Positions 35,758 through 61,586 of a stretch of 64,000 nucleotides of DNA are shown in pieces; the first letter of the stretch is position 1; each line of letters opens with the position of its first letter. A program made the position numbers and the translations under genes. Location of the stretch: contig NZ_CP077290.1 of assembly GCF_019047785.1 (NCBI RefSeq), forward strand, positions 3,100,001 through 3,164,000, written 5' to 3'. The stretch is from Enterobacter cancerogenus (GTDB taxonomy: Bacteria; Pseudomonadota; Gammaproteobacteria; Enterobacterales; Enterobacteriaceae). The notes beneath the pieces were generated by a model, which was given only the letters and a program-made list of their open reading frames with translations, had not been told where the DNA came from and made no database searches.

Positions 35758-36579
35758 ATGAAATCACTGTTTAAAGTTACGCTGCTGGCGACCACGATGG
35801 CAGTTGCGCTGAACGCACCGCTGTCTTTCGCTGCTGATACTGCTGCGAAGCCTGCTGCGACTGCAGACAGCAAAGCGGCGTTTAAAAATGACGACCAGAA
35901 ATCCGCCTATGCACTCGGCGCGTCTCTGGGTCGTTACATGGAAAACTCTCTGAAAGAGCAAGAAAAACTGGGCATCAAACTGGACAAAACTCAGCTGATC
36001 GCGGGTGTTCAGGATGCGTTTGCCAACAAGAGCAAACTGTCTGACCAGGAAATCGAGCAAACTCTGCAGGCGTTTGAAGCACGCGTGAAAGGCGCAGCTC
36101 AGACCAAAATGGAAGCAGATGCGAAAGATAACGAAGCAAAAGGTAAAGCCTACCGCGATGCCTTTGCTAAAGAAAAAGGCGTAAAAACCTCCTCTACCGG
36201 CCTGGTCTATAAAGTAGAGAAAGAAGGTACCGGCGCGTCTCCGAAAGACAGCGATACCGTAGTGGTTAACTACAAAGGTACGCTGACCGATGGTAAAGAG
36301 TTCGATAACTCCTATACCCGTGGTGAACCGCTCTCCTTCCGTCTGGATGGTGTTATCCCTGGCTGGACTGAAGGCCTGAAGAACATCAAGAAAGGCGGCA
36401 AAATCAAGCTGGTCATTCCACCGGATCTGGCTTACGGCAAAACGGGCGTTCCGGGTATCCCTGCCAACTCTACGCTGGTCTTTGATGTAGAGCTGCTGGA
36501 CATCAAACCGGCTCCGAAAGCGGATGCGAAACCAGACGCTGCAGCTGACCAAAAAGCAGCAGCAGACGCGAAGAAGTAA
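35758..36579 (+). CDS. fkpA: Periplasmic FKBP-type peptidyl-prolyl isomerase FkpA
   Basis: FkpA is a periplasmic dimeric prolyl isomerase and chaperone. A Sec signal peptide of about 25 residues (MKSLFKVTLLATTMAVALNA... ending SFA-ADTA) is followed by a helical dimerisation domain (residues about 30-140). An FKBP domain comes next (VVNYKGTLTDGKEFDNSY, SFRLDGVIPGWTEGL, IPPDLAYG). An Ala/Lys-rich tail ends the 273 aa. Control by the RpoE promoter upstream is inferred. Confidence 0.97.
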   Translation: MKSLFKVTLLATTMAVALNAPLSFAADTAAKPAATADSKAAFKNDDQKSAYALGASLGRYMENSLKEQEKLGIKLDKTQLIAGVQDAFANKSKLSDQEIEQTLQAFEARVKGAAQTKMEADAKDNEAKGKAYRDAFAKEKGVKTSSTGLVYKVEKEGTGASPKDSDTVVVNYKGTLTDGKEFDNSYTRGEPLSFRLDGVIPGWTEGLKNIKKGGKIKLVIPPDLAYGKTGVPGIPANSTLVFDVELLDIKPAPKADAKPDAAADQKAAADAKK

Positions 36580-36590
36580 TGCGATAAACG

Positions 36591-36618
36591 CCGCCGCCTT
36601 TAAGGCGGCGGTTTTTTT
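36591..36618 (+). terminator. Terminator after fkpA
   Basis: Stem CCGCCGCCTT/AAGGCGGCGG followed by T7, 11 bp after the stop. Confidence 0.93.
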
Positions 36619-36692
36619 ATTGTGGGGCAGAGATAATTAACACTGGAAAGCGTTATACACGCTGTATTAATTTAGTTGTCCGTGTAGATAAT

Positions 36693-36723
36693 GAGCCTGC
36701 CCTGACAACGTAACGACAGGCTC
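36693..36723 (+). other. Leader hairpin before yheO
   Basis: GAGCCTG (36693-36699) and CAGGCTC (36717-36723) pair across 17 nt that contain a further CGTTAC-type weak dyad. It lies 21 bp before the yheO ATG, next to its AAGGAG site, so it could influence translation. Confidence 0.4.
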
Positions 36724-36744
36724 CTGAAAAGGAGTGTTTTTTTC

Positions 36745-37467
36745 ATGTCCAGGTCGCTTTTAACCAACGAAACCAGTGAGCTTGATTTGCTGGATCAACG
36801 TCCTTTCGATCAGACCGACTTCGATATTCTGAAATCCTACGAAGCGGTGGTGGACGGGTTAGCGATGCTCATTGGGTCCCACTGCGAAATCGTTTTGCAC
36901 TCCTTGCAAGATTTGAAGTGTTCCGCCATCCGTATTGCGAACGGTGAACATACCGGCCGTAAAATTGGTTCGCCCATCACCGACCTTGCTTTGCGTATGC
37001 TGCATGATATGACCGGCGCGGACAGCAGCGTCTCTAAATGCTATTTCACCCGCGCCAAAAGCGGCGTGTTGATGAAATCTGAAACCATCGCCATTCGCAA
37101 CCGCGAGCACCGCGTTATCGGGCTGCTGTGCATCAACATGAACCTTGATGTGCCGTTCTCGCAAATTATGAGCACCTTCGTTCCGCCGGAGACACCAGAC
37201 GTTGGCTCGTCCGTGAACTTTGCCTCATCGGTTGAAGATCTTGTGACCCAGACGCTGGAGTTCACTATCGAAGAAGTGAATGCCGATCGCAACGTCTCCA
37301 ACAACGCCAAGAATCGTCAGATCGTGCTGAATCTCTACGAGAAAGGGATTTTTGATATCAAAGATGCCATTAACCAGGTGGCCGACCGTCTGAATATCTC
37401 TAAGCACACCGTTTATCTGTACATCCGTCAGTTCAAAAGCGGTGATTTCGCAGGGCAAGATAAGTAA
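36745..37467 (+). CDS. yheO: YheO, predicted transcriptional regulator
   Basis: YheO has an N-terminal YheO-type PAS-like domain (about residues 25-140; [36 protein letters not shown]) and a C-terminal helix-turn-helix ([37 protein letters not shown]). The 240 aa closely match E. coli YheO. It overlaps tusD by one base and leads the tus operon, so a link to sulfur relay regulation is possible but unproven. Confidence 0.93.
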   Translation: MSRSLLTNETSELDLLDQRPFDQTDFDILKSYEAVVDGLAMLIGSHCEIVLHSLQDLKCSAIRIANGEHTGRKIGSPITDLALRMLHDMTGADSSVSKCYFTRAKSGVLMKSETIAIRNREHRVIGLLCINMNLDVPFSQIMSTFVPPETPDVGSSVNFASSVEDLVTQTLEFTIEEVNADRNVSNNAKNRQIVLNLYEKGIFDIKDAINQVADRLNISKHTVYLYIRQFKSGDFAGQDK

Positions 37468-37853
37468 TGCGTTTTGCGTTAATGGTGACAGGCCCGGCAT
37501 ACGGCACCCAGCAGGCCAGCAGCGCGTTGCAGTTCGCCCATGCGCTCATTGAAGCCGGGCACGAGCTGGCGAGCGTCTTTTTCTATCGGGAAGGGGTCTA
37601 TAACGCCAACCGGTTTACGTCGCCGGCGAATGATGAGTTTGACCTGGTGCGTGCCTGGCAGGCGTTAAATGAAACGCAGGGCGTTGAGCTGCACATCTGC
37701 GTGGCCGCCGCGCTGCGCCGCGGCATTACCGATGCCGCAGAAGCCGAACGTCTTGAGTTACCTGGCGCGAACCTGCAGCCTGGATTTTCTCTCAGTGGCC
37801 TGGGCGCGTTGGCGCAGGCTGCGCTGACCTGCGACAGAGTGGTGCAATTCTGA
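37467..37853 (+). CDS. tusD: Sulfurtransferase TusD
   Basis: TusD is the catalytic subunit of the TusBCD complex, which accepts persulfide from TusA and hands it to TusE for 2-thiolation of U34 in tRNAs. It is a DsrE-family protein of 128 aa. The active Cys is in [13 protein letters not shown] (near residue 78). It is joined to yheO and tusC by 1-bp overlaps. Confidence 0.95.
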   Translation: MRFALMVTGPAYGTQQASSALQFAHALIEAGHELASVFFYREGVYNANRFTSPANDEFDLVRAWQALNETQGVELHICVAAALRRGITDAAEAERLELPGANLQPGFSLSGLGALAQAALTCDRVVQF

Positions 37854-38212
37854 TGAAACGTGTCGCTTTTGTATTTACCTCGGCGCCCCACGGGAGCACG
37901 TCAGGCAGAGAAGGGCTGGACGCGTTACTGGCGACGTCAGCCTTAACGGAAGATATCGGCGTGTTCTTTTTGGGCGACGGGGTTTTCCAGCTGCTGGCAG
38001 GCCAACACCCGCAGGCTATCCTCGCGCGCGATTACATCGCGACCTTTAAGGTGCTGCCGCTCTACGACATTGATACATATTATGTGTGCGCGGATTCATT
38101 AGCCGCTCGCGGGCTCAATGATAAGACGCCTTTTGTGCTGGATGCGACGATCCTGCCATCCGGTGCGCTGCGCGACCACCTTTCTCACTATGATACTGTT
38201 CTGACTTTCTGA
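37853..38212 (+). CDS. tusC: TusC subunit of the sulfur relay complex
   Basis: This 119-aa DsrF-like subunit of the TusBCD hexamer begins [27 protein letters not shown] and contains [13 protein letters not shown]. It is structural and does not carry the essential transfer Cys. It starts on the last base of tusD. Confidence 0.95.
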   Translation: MKRVAFVFTSAPHGSTSGREGLDALLATSALTEDIGVFFLGDGVFQLLAGQHPQAILARDYIATFKVLPLYDIDTYYVCADSLAARGLNDKTPFVLDATILPSGALRDHLSHYDTVLTF

Positions 38213-38219
38213 GGCCGTC

Positions 38220-38507
38220 ATGCTCCATACCCTGAGTCATTCACCCTGGCAATGTGATATCGACGCGCTACTGAGCATGCTGCGCGAAGGTGATGATCTC
38301 CTGCTGATACAGGATGGGGTCATCGCAGCGCTCGACGGCAGTCGCTTCGTTGAAATTCTCAGCAATGCCCCCATATCCCTCTCTGCGCTTAAAGACGATC
38401 TGGACGCGCGAGGTCTTACTGGTCAAATTTCAGCCAAAATTGACGTGGTTGGCTATACTGATTTCGTCAATCTTACTGTGAAGCATGCCAGTCAAATGAA
38501 CTGGTGA
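38220..38507 (+). CDS. tusB: TusB subunit of the sulfur relay complex
   Basis: This 95-aa DsrH-like subunit ([37 protein letters not shown] near the end) is the third member of TusBCD. It lies 7 bp after tusC. The rpsL promoter starts 21 bp after its stop, so the tus and str operons are adjacent. Confidence 0.94.
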   Translation: MLHTLSHSPWQCDIDALLSMLREGDDLLLIQDGVIAALDGSRFVEILSNAPISLSALKDDLDARGLTGQISAKIDVVGYTDFVNLTVKHASQMNW

Positions 38508-38528
38508 TTTGAGATCGCTGTATATTTC

Positions 38529-39573
<1,045 letters not shown>

Positions 39574-39657
39574 TCCCTTCGGAGTCATAGTCACCAGGCG
39601 GGCGCTTCAGAGAAGCCGCCCGCTCTGGGTTACTTAACTGAACGCCTAAAGATATAA

Positions 39658-43038
<3,381 letters not shown>

Positions 43039-43056
43039 TTAATTATCCCTGAATTA

Positions 43057-43082
43057 AAAAGGACGCTTCGGCGTCCTTTTTT
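43057..43082 (+). terminator. Terminator of the str operon
   Basis: AAAAGGACGC/GCGTCCTTTT around a TTCG tetraloop, followed by TT, 18 bp after tufA. Confidence 0.95.
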
Positions 43083-43160
43083 GTTTTCTGCGATTTAGTG
43101 CTGTCACAAATTTTCGCATTTTTTGTACTCTCCCGACGCGTATCCTGCGGCTTGTGCTAT

Positions 43161-43179
43161 TGTAATCATAACCATTCTC
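43161..43179 (+). promoter_or_regulatory. Fur box upstream of bfd
   Basis: TGTAATCATAACCATTCTC matches 14 of 19 positions of the Fur consensus GATAATGATAATCATTATC. It lies 37 bp before the bfd ATG, so iron-dependent repression is likely. Confidence 0.7.
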
Positions 43180-43215
43180 ACTTACACTTTGCGCATATTT
43201 TGAACGGGAGTGTGT

Positions 43216-43410
43216 ATGTACGTTTGTCTTTGTAATGGTGTGAGTGATAAAAAAATTCGTCAGGCCGTTCGTCAATTTCAGCCACAATCCTTCCAGCAGC
43301 TGCGCAAGTTTGTTCCAGTGGGAAATCAATGCGGTAAGTGCGTTCGTGCTGCCCGTGAGATCATGCAGGATGAACTGATGCAGATCCCAGAATTCAAAGA
43401 GATTGCCTGA
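43216..43410 (+). CDS. bfd: Bacterioferritin-associated ferredoxin
   Basis: Bfd donates electrons to bacterioferritin to reduce and release stored iron. 64 aa. The [2Fe-2S] ligands are CLC (Cys4, Cys6) and CGKC (Cys38, Cys41). The ATG at 43216 gives the usual MYVCLCNGVSDKKIRQ start. The upstream Fur box fits induction under iron limitation. bfr follows 72 bp later. Confidence 0.96.
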   Translation: MYVCLCNGVSDKKIRQAVRQFQPQSFQQLRKFVPVGNQCGKCVRAAREIMQDELMQIPEFKEIA

Positions 43411-43482
43411 GCGCCTCTCTTTTTTTTGACATCCCTGTAGCCCGTTCTACGCTTCAATGAGTGGAAGCGGAGGGACTATATA

Positions 43483-43959
43483 ATGAAAGGTGATGTTAAA
43501 ATCATAAGTTATCTCAATAAATTATTGGGAAATGAGCTTGTCGCAATCAACCAGTATTTTCTTCATGCAAGAATGTTCAAAAACTGGGGCCTGACGCGCC
43601 TCAACGATGTTGAATACCACGAATCCATCGATGAGATGAAACACGCCGATAAGTACATCGAGCGTATTTTATTCCTTGAAGGCATTCCTAACCTGCAGGA
43701 TCTCGGCAAACTGGGCATCGGCGAAGACGTCGAGGAGATGCTCCGTTCCGATCTGAATCTTGAGCTTGAAGGGGCGAAAGACCTGCGTGAAGCTATCGCC
43801 TATGCCGATAGCGTCCATGATTACGTTAGCCGCGACATGATGATTCAGATTCTTGCCGATGAAGAAGGCCACATCGACTGGCTTGAAACCGAGCTGGATC
43901 TGATTAGCAAAATAGGCCTGCCGAACTATCTTCAGTCGCAGATCAAAGTGGAAAGTTAA
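43483..43959 (+). CDS. bfr: Bacterioferritin
   Basis: Bfr forms a 24-subunit heme-containing iron storage shell. 158 aa with all ferroxidase ligands visible (Glu18, Glu51, His54, Glu94, Glu127, His130) and the heme ligand Met52. GGAGGG precedes the ATG by 9 bp. Its last 17 bp overlap the 3' end of the convergent hopD gene. Confidence 0.97.
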   Translation: MKGDVKIISYLNKLLGNELVAINQYFLHARMFKNWGLTRLNDVEYHESIDEMKHADKYIERILFLEGIPNLQDLGKLGIGEDVEEMLRSDLNLELEGAKDLREAIAYADSVHDYVSRDMMIQILADEEGHIDWLETELDLISKIGLPNYLQSQIKVES

Positions 43960-44416
43960 TCAGACTTTGCCAGCCGACGCATAAACCCGCTGCTGCCAGA
44001 AATGGTCCAAAAGGCAGTGGGTTTTTTAATGGCTCTTTTTCAGGATGCCATAAAGAGAGAATAAGAAGATAAAGGAGCGCCATCAGCGCTGCAACGAGTG
44101 CCAGAAGGGGCAAAATGCACCAGCCATGCCATGCACCTAGCGCTGCCAGGTATTTTACGTCGCCATAGCCCAACCCCTCGCGATGACAAACCAGTCGATA
44201 CCCCCAGTAAATTGCCGCGAAACCCAGATAGCCTGCCATCGCGCCAGCCACTGCGCTGGGGAGAAACTGCGGGTGAAGGCAAAGCTGGAAAAGCAGTCCT
44301 GTCCAGAGGAGCGGGCACACGTAGCGGTCCGGTAGTAACCCGGAGCGAACATCTTCGCGTACCAGTAAAGCCGCAAGCAATAAATAGATGAGGAGAAAGG
44401 GCAGGGCAGTCAGCAT
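43943..44416 (-). CDS. hopD: Prepilin peptidase, short HopD type
   Basis: This inner membrane aspartic protease of family A24 cleaves type IV prepilin-like leaders. The 157 aa have six hydrophobic segments and the two catalytic Asp regions: [20 protein letters not shown] and [16 protein letters not shown]. It lacks the N-terminal Cys-rich and methyltransferase part of full PilD/GspO proteins, the length expected for HopD. No gsp or pil genes are adjacent, so its substrate is elsewhere or lost. Its 3' end overlaps bfr. Confidence 0.85.
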   Translation of the reverse strand: MLTALPFLLIYLLLAALLVREDVRSGLLPDRYVCPLLWTGLLFQLCLHPQFLPSAVAGAMAGYLGFAAIYWGYRLVCHREGLGYGDVKYLAALGAWHGWCILPLLALVAALMALLYLLILSLWHPEKEPLKNPLPFGPFLAAAGLCVGWQSLINFPL

Positions 44417-45109
<693 letters not shown>

Positions 45110-45129
45110 TCAGGTCATCGAGCGATTGA

Positions 45130-47525
<2,396 letters not shown>

Positions 47526-47538
47526 TTTTAGAGGATAA

Positions 47539-47820
<282 letters not shown>

Positions 47821-47825
47821 GGTAG

Positions 47826-49754
<1,929 letters not shown>

Positions 49755-49776
49755 TAGAGTACGCATTCTCAATACG

Positions 49777-49810
49777 AATAAACGGCTCAGCGATGAGCCG
49801 TTTATTTTTT
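49777..49810 (+). terminator. Terminator of the S10 operon
   Basis: A 13-bp stem AATAAACGGCTCA/TGAGCCGTTTATT with a GCGA tetraloop and a T-run, 22 bp after rpsQ. Confidence 0.95.
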
Positions 49811-49811
49811 C

Positions 49812-49840
49812 TACCCATATTGCAGAAGCGGTGTTATAAT
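49812..49840 (+). promoter_or_regulatory. spc operon promoter
   Basis: -10 TATAAT (49835-49840) followed by a GCCGCGCCC discriminator. The -35 is poor (TACCCA at 49812-49817, 17-bp spacer), resembling the E. coli spc promoter. The leader to rplN is about 75 nt. Confidence 0.8.
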
Positions 49841-49908
49841 GCCGCGCCCTCGATATGGGGCTTTTTAACGGCTCTGATTTTAGAGTCTCAGGTAGTAGTT
49901 GACATTAG

Positions 49909-51171
<1,263 letters not shown>

Positions 51172-51185
51172 GGTAGGGTTACTGA

Positions 51186-51491
<306 letters not shown>

Positions 51492-51515
51492 TTACCAATT
51501 GAATCACGGGAGTAA

Positions 51516-52823
<1,308 letters not shown>

Positions 52824-52828
52824 GGTAG

Positions 52829-53962
<1,134 letters not shown>

Positions 53963-53969
53963 GTAGCAG

Positions 53970-55449
<1,480 letters not shown>

Positions 55450-55483
55450 TTATTTCGCATATTTTTCTTGCAAAGTTGGGTTG

Positions 55484-55504
55484 AGCTGGCTAGATTAGCC
55501 AGCC
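55484..55504 (+). terminator. Hairpin in the spc/alpha junction
   Basis: GCTGGCT/AGCCAGC around GATT and flanking bases, then CAATCTTTT. A weak terminator or attenuator before the alpha operon genes. Confidence 0.55.
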
Positions 55505-55512
55505 AATCTTTT

Positions 55513-55952
<440 letters not shown>

Positions 55953-55965
55953 TCGGGGTGATTGA

Positions 55966-56358
<393 letters not shown>

Positions 56359-56387
56359 CGCTCGTTTTTTAGGTTAGTTGGAGATAG

Positions 56388-57011
<624 letters not shown>

Positions 57012-57036
57012 AGCTTAGTACCAAAGAGAGGACACA

Positions 57037-58026
57037 ATGCAGGGTTCTGTGACAGAGTTTCTAAAACCGCGCCTGGTAGATATCGAGCAAGTGAGTTCGA
57101 CGCACGCCAAGGTGACCCTTGAGCCTTTAGAGCGTGGCTTTGGCCATACTCTGGGTAACGCACTGCGCCGTATTCTGCTCTCATCGATGCCGGGTTGCGC
57201 GGTGACCGAGGTTGAGATTGATGGTGTACTTCATGAGTACAGCACCAAAGAAGGCGTTCAGGAAGATATCCTTGAAATCCTGCTCAACCTGAAAGGGCTG
57301 GCGGTGAGAGTTCAGGGTAAAGATGAAGTTATTCTTACTCTGAATAAATCTGGCATTGGCCCTGTGACTGCAGCCGACATCACCCACGACGGTGATGTTG
57401 AAATCGTCAAGCCGCAGCACGTGATCTGCCACCTGACCGATGAGAACGCAGCGATTAGCATGCGTATCAAAGTTCAGCGCGGTCGTGGTTATGTGCCGGC
57501 TTCTGCCCGAATTCATTCGGAAGAAGATGAGCGCCCAATCGGCCGTCTGCTGGTCGACGCATGCTACAGCCCTGTAGAGCGTATTGCCTACAATGTTGAA
57601 GCAGCGCGTGTAGAACAGCGTACCGACCTGGACAAGCTGGTCATCGAAATGGAAACCAACGGCACAATCGATCCTGAAGAGGCGATTCGTCGTGCGGCAA
57701 CCATCCTGGCAGAACAACTGGAAGCTTTCGTTGACTTACGTGATGTACGTCAGCCGGAAGTGAAAGAAGAGAAACCAGAATTCGATCCGATCCTGCTGCG
57801 CCCTGTTGACGATCTCGAGTTGACTGTCCGCTCTGCTAACTGCCTCAAGGCAGAAGCTATCCACTATATCGGTGATCTGGTACAGCGTACCGAGGTTGAG
57901 TTGCTGAAAACGCCAAACCTGGGTAAAAAATCTCTTACCGAGATTAAAGACGTGCTGGCTTCACGTGGTCTGTCTCTGGGCATGCGCCTGGAAAACTGGC
58001 CACCGGCAAGCATTGCTGACGAGTAA
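57037..58026 (+). CDS. rpoA: RNA polymerase alpha subunit
   Basis: The alpha dimer scaffolds RNA polymerase. The N-terminal domain (1-235) assembles beta and beta', a flexible linker ([10 protein letters not shown]) follows, and the C-terminal domain binds UP elements and activators such as CRP ([21 protein letters not shown], with the Arg in the 265 determinant). 329 aa as in E. coli. Confidence 0.98.
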
Positions 58027-58042
58027 CCGGATCACAGGTTAA

Positions 58043-58453
<411 letters not shown>

Positions 58454-58466
58454 TCTGTAGTAACGT

Positions 58467-58494
58467 AAAAAAACCCGCCTCGGCGGGTTTTTTT
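58467..58494 (+). terminator. Terminator of the alpha operon
   Basis: A7, stem ACCCGCC/GGCGGGT, T7. It could also act in the opposite direction. Confidence 0.95.
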
Positions 58495-58560
58495 ATATCC
58501 GCAGGATCCCCACTTCTCTGCTATACCTGTATCTTTTATGTCCACTGCGTGGAGTTCAAC

Positions 58561-58929
58561 ATGTGGTTGCTGGACCAATGGGCAGAACGCCATATCTGCG
58601 ATGCCCAACGAAAAGGTGAATTCGATAATCTCCCGGGTAGCGGCACGCCCTTAGTGCTGGATGATGATTCGCACATTCCTGCCGATCTGCGAGCCGGATA
58701 CCGATTACTGAAAAACGCAGGCTGTTTACCTCCCGAACTGGAACAGCGCAAAGAAGCTGTCGAACTGACTGACCTGCTCAAGGGCATTCGTAAGGACGAT
58801 CCGCGGCATCAGGAAATAAGTCGCCGATTGAGAGTAATCGGGCTCAGACTACGGCAGGCGGGAATGAGCACCGACTTTTTGCAGGGTGACTATTACGAAA
58901 GTATCAGGCAAAAATTAGACGAGGAATAA
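58561..58929 (+). CDS. yhdN: DUF1992 family protein YhdN
   Basis: This 122-aa, mostly helical cytosolic protein of the DnaJ-homologue/DUF1992 family has unknown function. Family core: WAERHICDAQRKGEFDNLPGSG and GYRLLKNAGCLPPELEQRKE. The ATG at 58561 (MWLLDQW), with GGAG 8 bp upstream, is chosen over one 12 bp earlier. zntR follows 2 bp later, so the two are probably co-transcribed. Confidence 0.92.
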   Translation: MWLLDQWAERHICDAQRKGEFDNLPGSGTPLVLDDDSHIPADLRAGYRLLKNAGCLPPELEQRKEAVELTDLLKGIRKDDPRHQEISRRLRVIGLRLRQAGMSTDFLQGDYYESIRQKLDEE

Positions 58930-58931
58930 GC

Positions 58932-59357
58932 ATGTATCGTATTGGTGAACTTGCCAGGCTCGCAAACGTAACGCCGGACACTGTCCGCTATTACGAGAAG
59001 CAGCAGATGATAGATCATGAAGTGCGAACTGAGGGGGGGTTCCGTCTCTATACGGATAACGATCTCCAGCGTTTGCGCTTTATTCGGTACGCGCGTCAGC
59101 TCGGATTTTCGCTGGAATCGATCCGCGAACTGTTATCGATCCGCATCGATCCTGAACATCACACCTGTCAGGAATCTAAAAGTATTGTCCAGGCAAGGCT
59201 GGATGAGGTTGAAGCACGTATTCAGGAGTTGCAGACCATGCAGCGTTCACTGCAACGGCTGAATGATGCGTGCTGCGGTACCGCGCACAGCAGCGTGTAT
59301 TGTTCCATTCTGGAAACGCTCGAGCAAGGGGCTACTGGGGAGCCGCAGGGATGTTGA
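58932..59357 (+). CDS. zntR: Zinc-responsive MerR-type activator ZntR
   Basis: ZntR activates the zinc exporter gene zntA when zinc is in excess. 141 aa: MerR helix-turn-helix (MYRIGELARLANVTPDTVRYYEKQ), a dimerisation helix, and the zinc ligands Cys79, Cys114, Cys115, His119 and Cys124 (HTCQES and ACCGTAHSSVYC). It immediately follows yhdN. Confidence 0.96.
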   Translation: MYRIGELARLANVTPDTVRYYEKQQMIDHEVRTEGGFRLYTDNDLQRLRFIRYARQLGFSLESIRELLSIRIDPEHHTCQESKSIVQARLDEVEARIQELQTMQRSLQRLNDACCGTAHSSVYCSILETLEQGATGEPQGC

Positions 59358-59414
59358 TTTTTAGCCAGTCCGGGACTAGACTCCCGTCGTCATTAACCAT
59401 GCTCAGGAGAGATT

Positions 59415-59630
59415 ATGAGCCGCTATCAGCATACCAAAGGACAAATTAAGGATAACGCCATTGAGGCACTGCTTCACGATCCGCTTTTCAGGCAGCGTGT
59501 TGAGAAGGGTAAAAAAGGAAAAGGGAGCTATCTGCGTAAAGATAAACATGCAAAACGAGGTAACTGGGAGGCCAGTGGCAAGCAAGCGATTCGCTTATTT
59601 ACCACTGGCCTTCCGGCTTTTTGGTGCTGA
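59415..59630 (+). CDS. arfA: Alternative ribosome rescue factor A
   Basis: ArfA recruits RF2 to free ribosomes stalled on non-stop mRNAs when tmRNA fails. 71 aa ([25 protein letters not shown]). As in E. coli, the end of the coding region forms a strong hairpin. It yields truncated, stop-less mRNAs, so the active short form is made mainly when trans-translation is down. AGGAGA precedes the ATG. Confidence 0.93.
   Translation: MSRYQHTKGQIKDNAIEALLHDPLFRQRVEKGKKGKGSYLRKDKHAKRGNWEASGKQAIRLFTTGLPAFWC
59569..59611 (+). promoter_or_regulatory. Regulatory hairpin inside arfA
   Basis: AGGCCAGTGG (59569-59578) pairs with CCACTGGCCT (59602-59611). The loop holds a second stem AAGCGA/TCGCTT. TTTTT follows shortly after. 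It serves as an RNase III target and/or early terminator for the non-stop regulation of arfA. Confidence 0.85.
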
Positions 59631-60044
59631 TTAAGAGCGGTTATTCTGCTCTTTTAACAAATCACGGATTTCACTCAGCAACACTTCTTCTTTGGACGGT
59701 GCTGCAGGCGCAGCTGTAGGTTCTTCTTTTTTACGGTTAAGCCTGTTGATGAGCTTGATGGCCATAAAAATGGCGAACGCCACAATCACAAAATCAAACA
59801 CATTCTGGATGAACACGCCGTAGTGCATTACGACGGCAGGAATATCTCCCTGAGCCTCGCGAAGCGTAACGGCAAACTGTTTAAAATCGATGCCGCCGAT
59901 CAGCAACCCTAAAGGTGGCATAATAATGTCGGCAACTAAAGATGAAACGATCTTACCGAACGCCGCACCAATAATGACACCCACCGCCAAATCCACCACA
60001 TTCCCGCGCATCGCAAATTCGCGAAATTCTTTAATAAAACTCAT
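59631..60044 (-). CDS. mscL: Large-conductance mechanosensitive channel MscL
   Basis: MscL is a homopentameric inner membrane channel that opens on strong membrane tension to release solutes. 137 aa: N-terminal amphipathic helix [17 protein letters not shown]1 [22 protein letters not shown], a periplasmic loop, TM2 and a C-terminal helix bundle ([15 protein letters not shown]). Its stop directly abuts the convergent arfA stop. Confidence 0.97.
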   Translation of the reverse strand: MSFIKEFREFAMRGNVVDLAVGVIIGAAFGKIVSSLVADIIMPPLGLLIGGIDFKQFAVTLREAQGDIPAVVMHYGVFIQNVFDFVIVAFAIFMAIKLINRLNRKKEEPTAAPAAPSKEEVLLSEIRDLLKEQNNRS

Positions 60045-60161
60045 TATTTTCTCCTTGAACCACCTGACGCCTATAAGTTTAACAAATGATTAGCCATTTG
60101 CCATTGGTGATAAATATTCGCTATGAAAAATAAAAGGCTTAGAGATGAGAGGGTTAAATGA

Positions 60162-60181
60162 GGGGCTCAATAATGAACCCC
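60162..60181 (-). terminator. Hairpin between trkA and mscL
   Basis: On the minus strand GGGGTTCA/TGAGCCCC (one G-T pair) with a TTAT loop lies 6 bp after trkA. The following TCATTT is a poor U-run, so partial termination is more likely than complete. Confidence 0.45.
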
Positions 60182-60187
60182 CTGATA

Positions 60188-61564
60188 TCAAAGGAAGAAT
60201 GGGCTTGGCTGGAATAACCGTTCAACGTCGGTAATAAATTTCTTATCCGTAAGGAACATAATTACATGGTCGCCTTGTTCGATACGTAAATTATCATTGG
60301 CGATCATGACGTCATTTCCACGGACTACGGCACCGATGATTGTTCCCGGTGGGAGCTTAATTTCATCGATGGAACGGCCGACAACGCGTGAGGTAGTTTC
60401 ATCGCCATGCGCGACGGCCTCAATGGCTTCAGCCACCCCACGACGAAGTGATGAAACACCCACGATATCAGCTTTACGCACATGGCTCAGCAGGGCGGAA
60501 ATCGTCGCCTGCTGTGGAGAAATCGCGATATCAATGACGCTGCCCTGTACAAGGTCAACGTAGGCACGGCGCTGAATAAGCACCATCACCTTTTTGGCCC
60601 CCATACGTTTCGCGAGCATAGCGGACATAATGTTCGCTTCATCGTCGTTGGTCACCGCAATGAACAGATCAACTTGATCGATATGCTCTTCCGCCAGCAA
60701 CTCCTGATCCGATGCATCGCCGAAAAATACGATCGTATTTTGTAATTTTTCCGCGAGTTCGGAGGCGCGCTGTTGATCGCGCTCGATCAGTTTTACGCTG
60801 TAATCTTTCTCAAGACGTCGGGCAAGTCCTGCACCGATGTTGCCACCGCCGACCAGCATGATGCGCTTATAGGGTTTTTCAAGACGCTGAAGCTCACTCA
60901 TCACCGCGCGGATATGTTGTGATGCCGCGATAAAGAAGACTTCATCGCCCGCTTCAACAATCGTAGAGCCTTGCGGACGGATTGGCCGGTCGTGACGGAA
61001 AATGGCGGCGACACGCGTATCAATATGTGGCATGTGCTCGCGCATCGTGGACAGCGCATTGCCTATCAGCGGGCCACCGTAATAAGCCTTAACAACGGCA
61101 AGACTGACTTTACCTTCGGCAAAGTTGACCACCTGCAAAGCGCCCGGGTATTCGATCAGGCGATAAATGCTGTCGATAACCAGCTGTTCCGGCGCGATAA
61201 GATGATCGATAGGTACCGCTTCTGAATTAAACAGCTTTTCTGCATCCCGCACATAGTCCGGAGAACGTATGCGGGCGATTCGGTTTGGCGTGTTGAAAAG
61301 CGAATAGGCCACCTGGCATGCAACCATATTGGTTTCGTCAGAACTGGTTACGGCAACCAGCATGTCGGCATCGTCAGCACCCGCCTCACGCAGGACGCGG
61401 GGATGTGAACCGTGTCCTTGCACAACGCGCAGGTCAAATTTGTCCTGTAAAACGCGCAGGCGTTCGCCGTTTGTATCGACAATGGTGATGTCGTTATTTT
61501 CGCCGACAAGATTTTCCGCCAGCGTCCCGCCAACCTGTCCTGCACCCAGAATGATAATCTTCAT
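60188..61564 (-). CDS. trkA: Trk potassium uptake system regulatory subunit TrkA
   Basis: TrkA is a peripheral NAD+-binding protein that gates the TrkG/TrkH K+ channels. 458 aa with two halves, each an RCK/TrkA-N Rossmann domain ([32 protein letters not shown]) followed by a TrkA-C domain. Downstream of rsmB in the def-fmt-rsmB-trkA operon, with mscL next. Confidence 0.97.
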   Translation of the reverse strand: MKIIILGAGQVGGTLAENLVGENNDITIVDTNGERLRVLQDKFDLRVVQGHGSHPRVLREAGADDADMLVAVTSSDETNMVACQVAYSLFNTPNRIARIRSPDYVRDAEKLFNSEAVPIDHLIAPEQLVIDSIYRLIEYPGALQVVNFAEGKVSLAVVKAYYGGPLIGNALSTMREHMPHIDTRVAAIFRHDRPIRPQGSTIVEAGDEVFFIAASQHIRAVMSELQRLEKPYKRIMLVGGGNIGAGLARRLEKDYSVKLIERDQQRASELAEKLQNTIVFFGDASDQELLAEEHIDQVDLFIAVTNDDEANIMSAMLAKRMGAKKVMVLIQRRAYVDLVQGSVIDIAISPQQATISALLSHVRKADIVGVSSLRRGVAEAIEAVAHGDETTSRVVGRSIDEIKLPPGTIIGAVVRGNDVMIANDNLRIEQGDHVIMFLTDKKFITDVERLFQPSPFFL

Positions 61565-61586
61565 ATTTCGTGACCTGTTCTCAACA

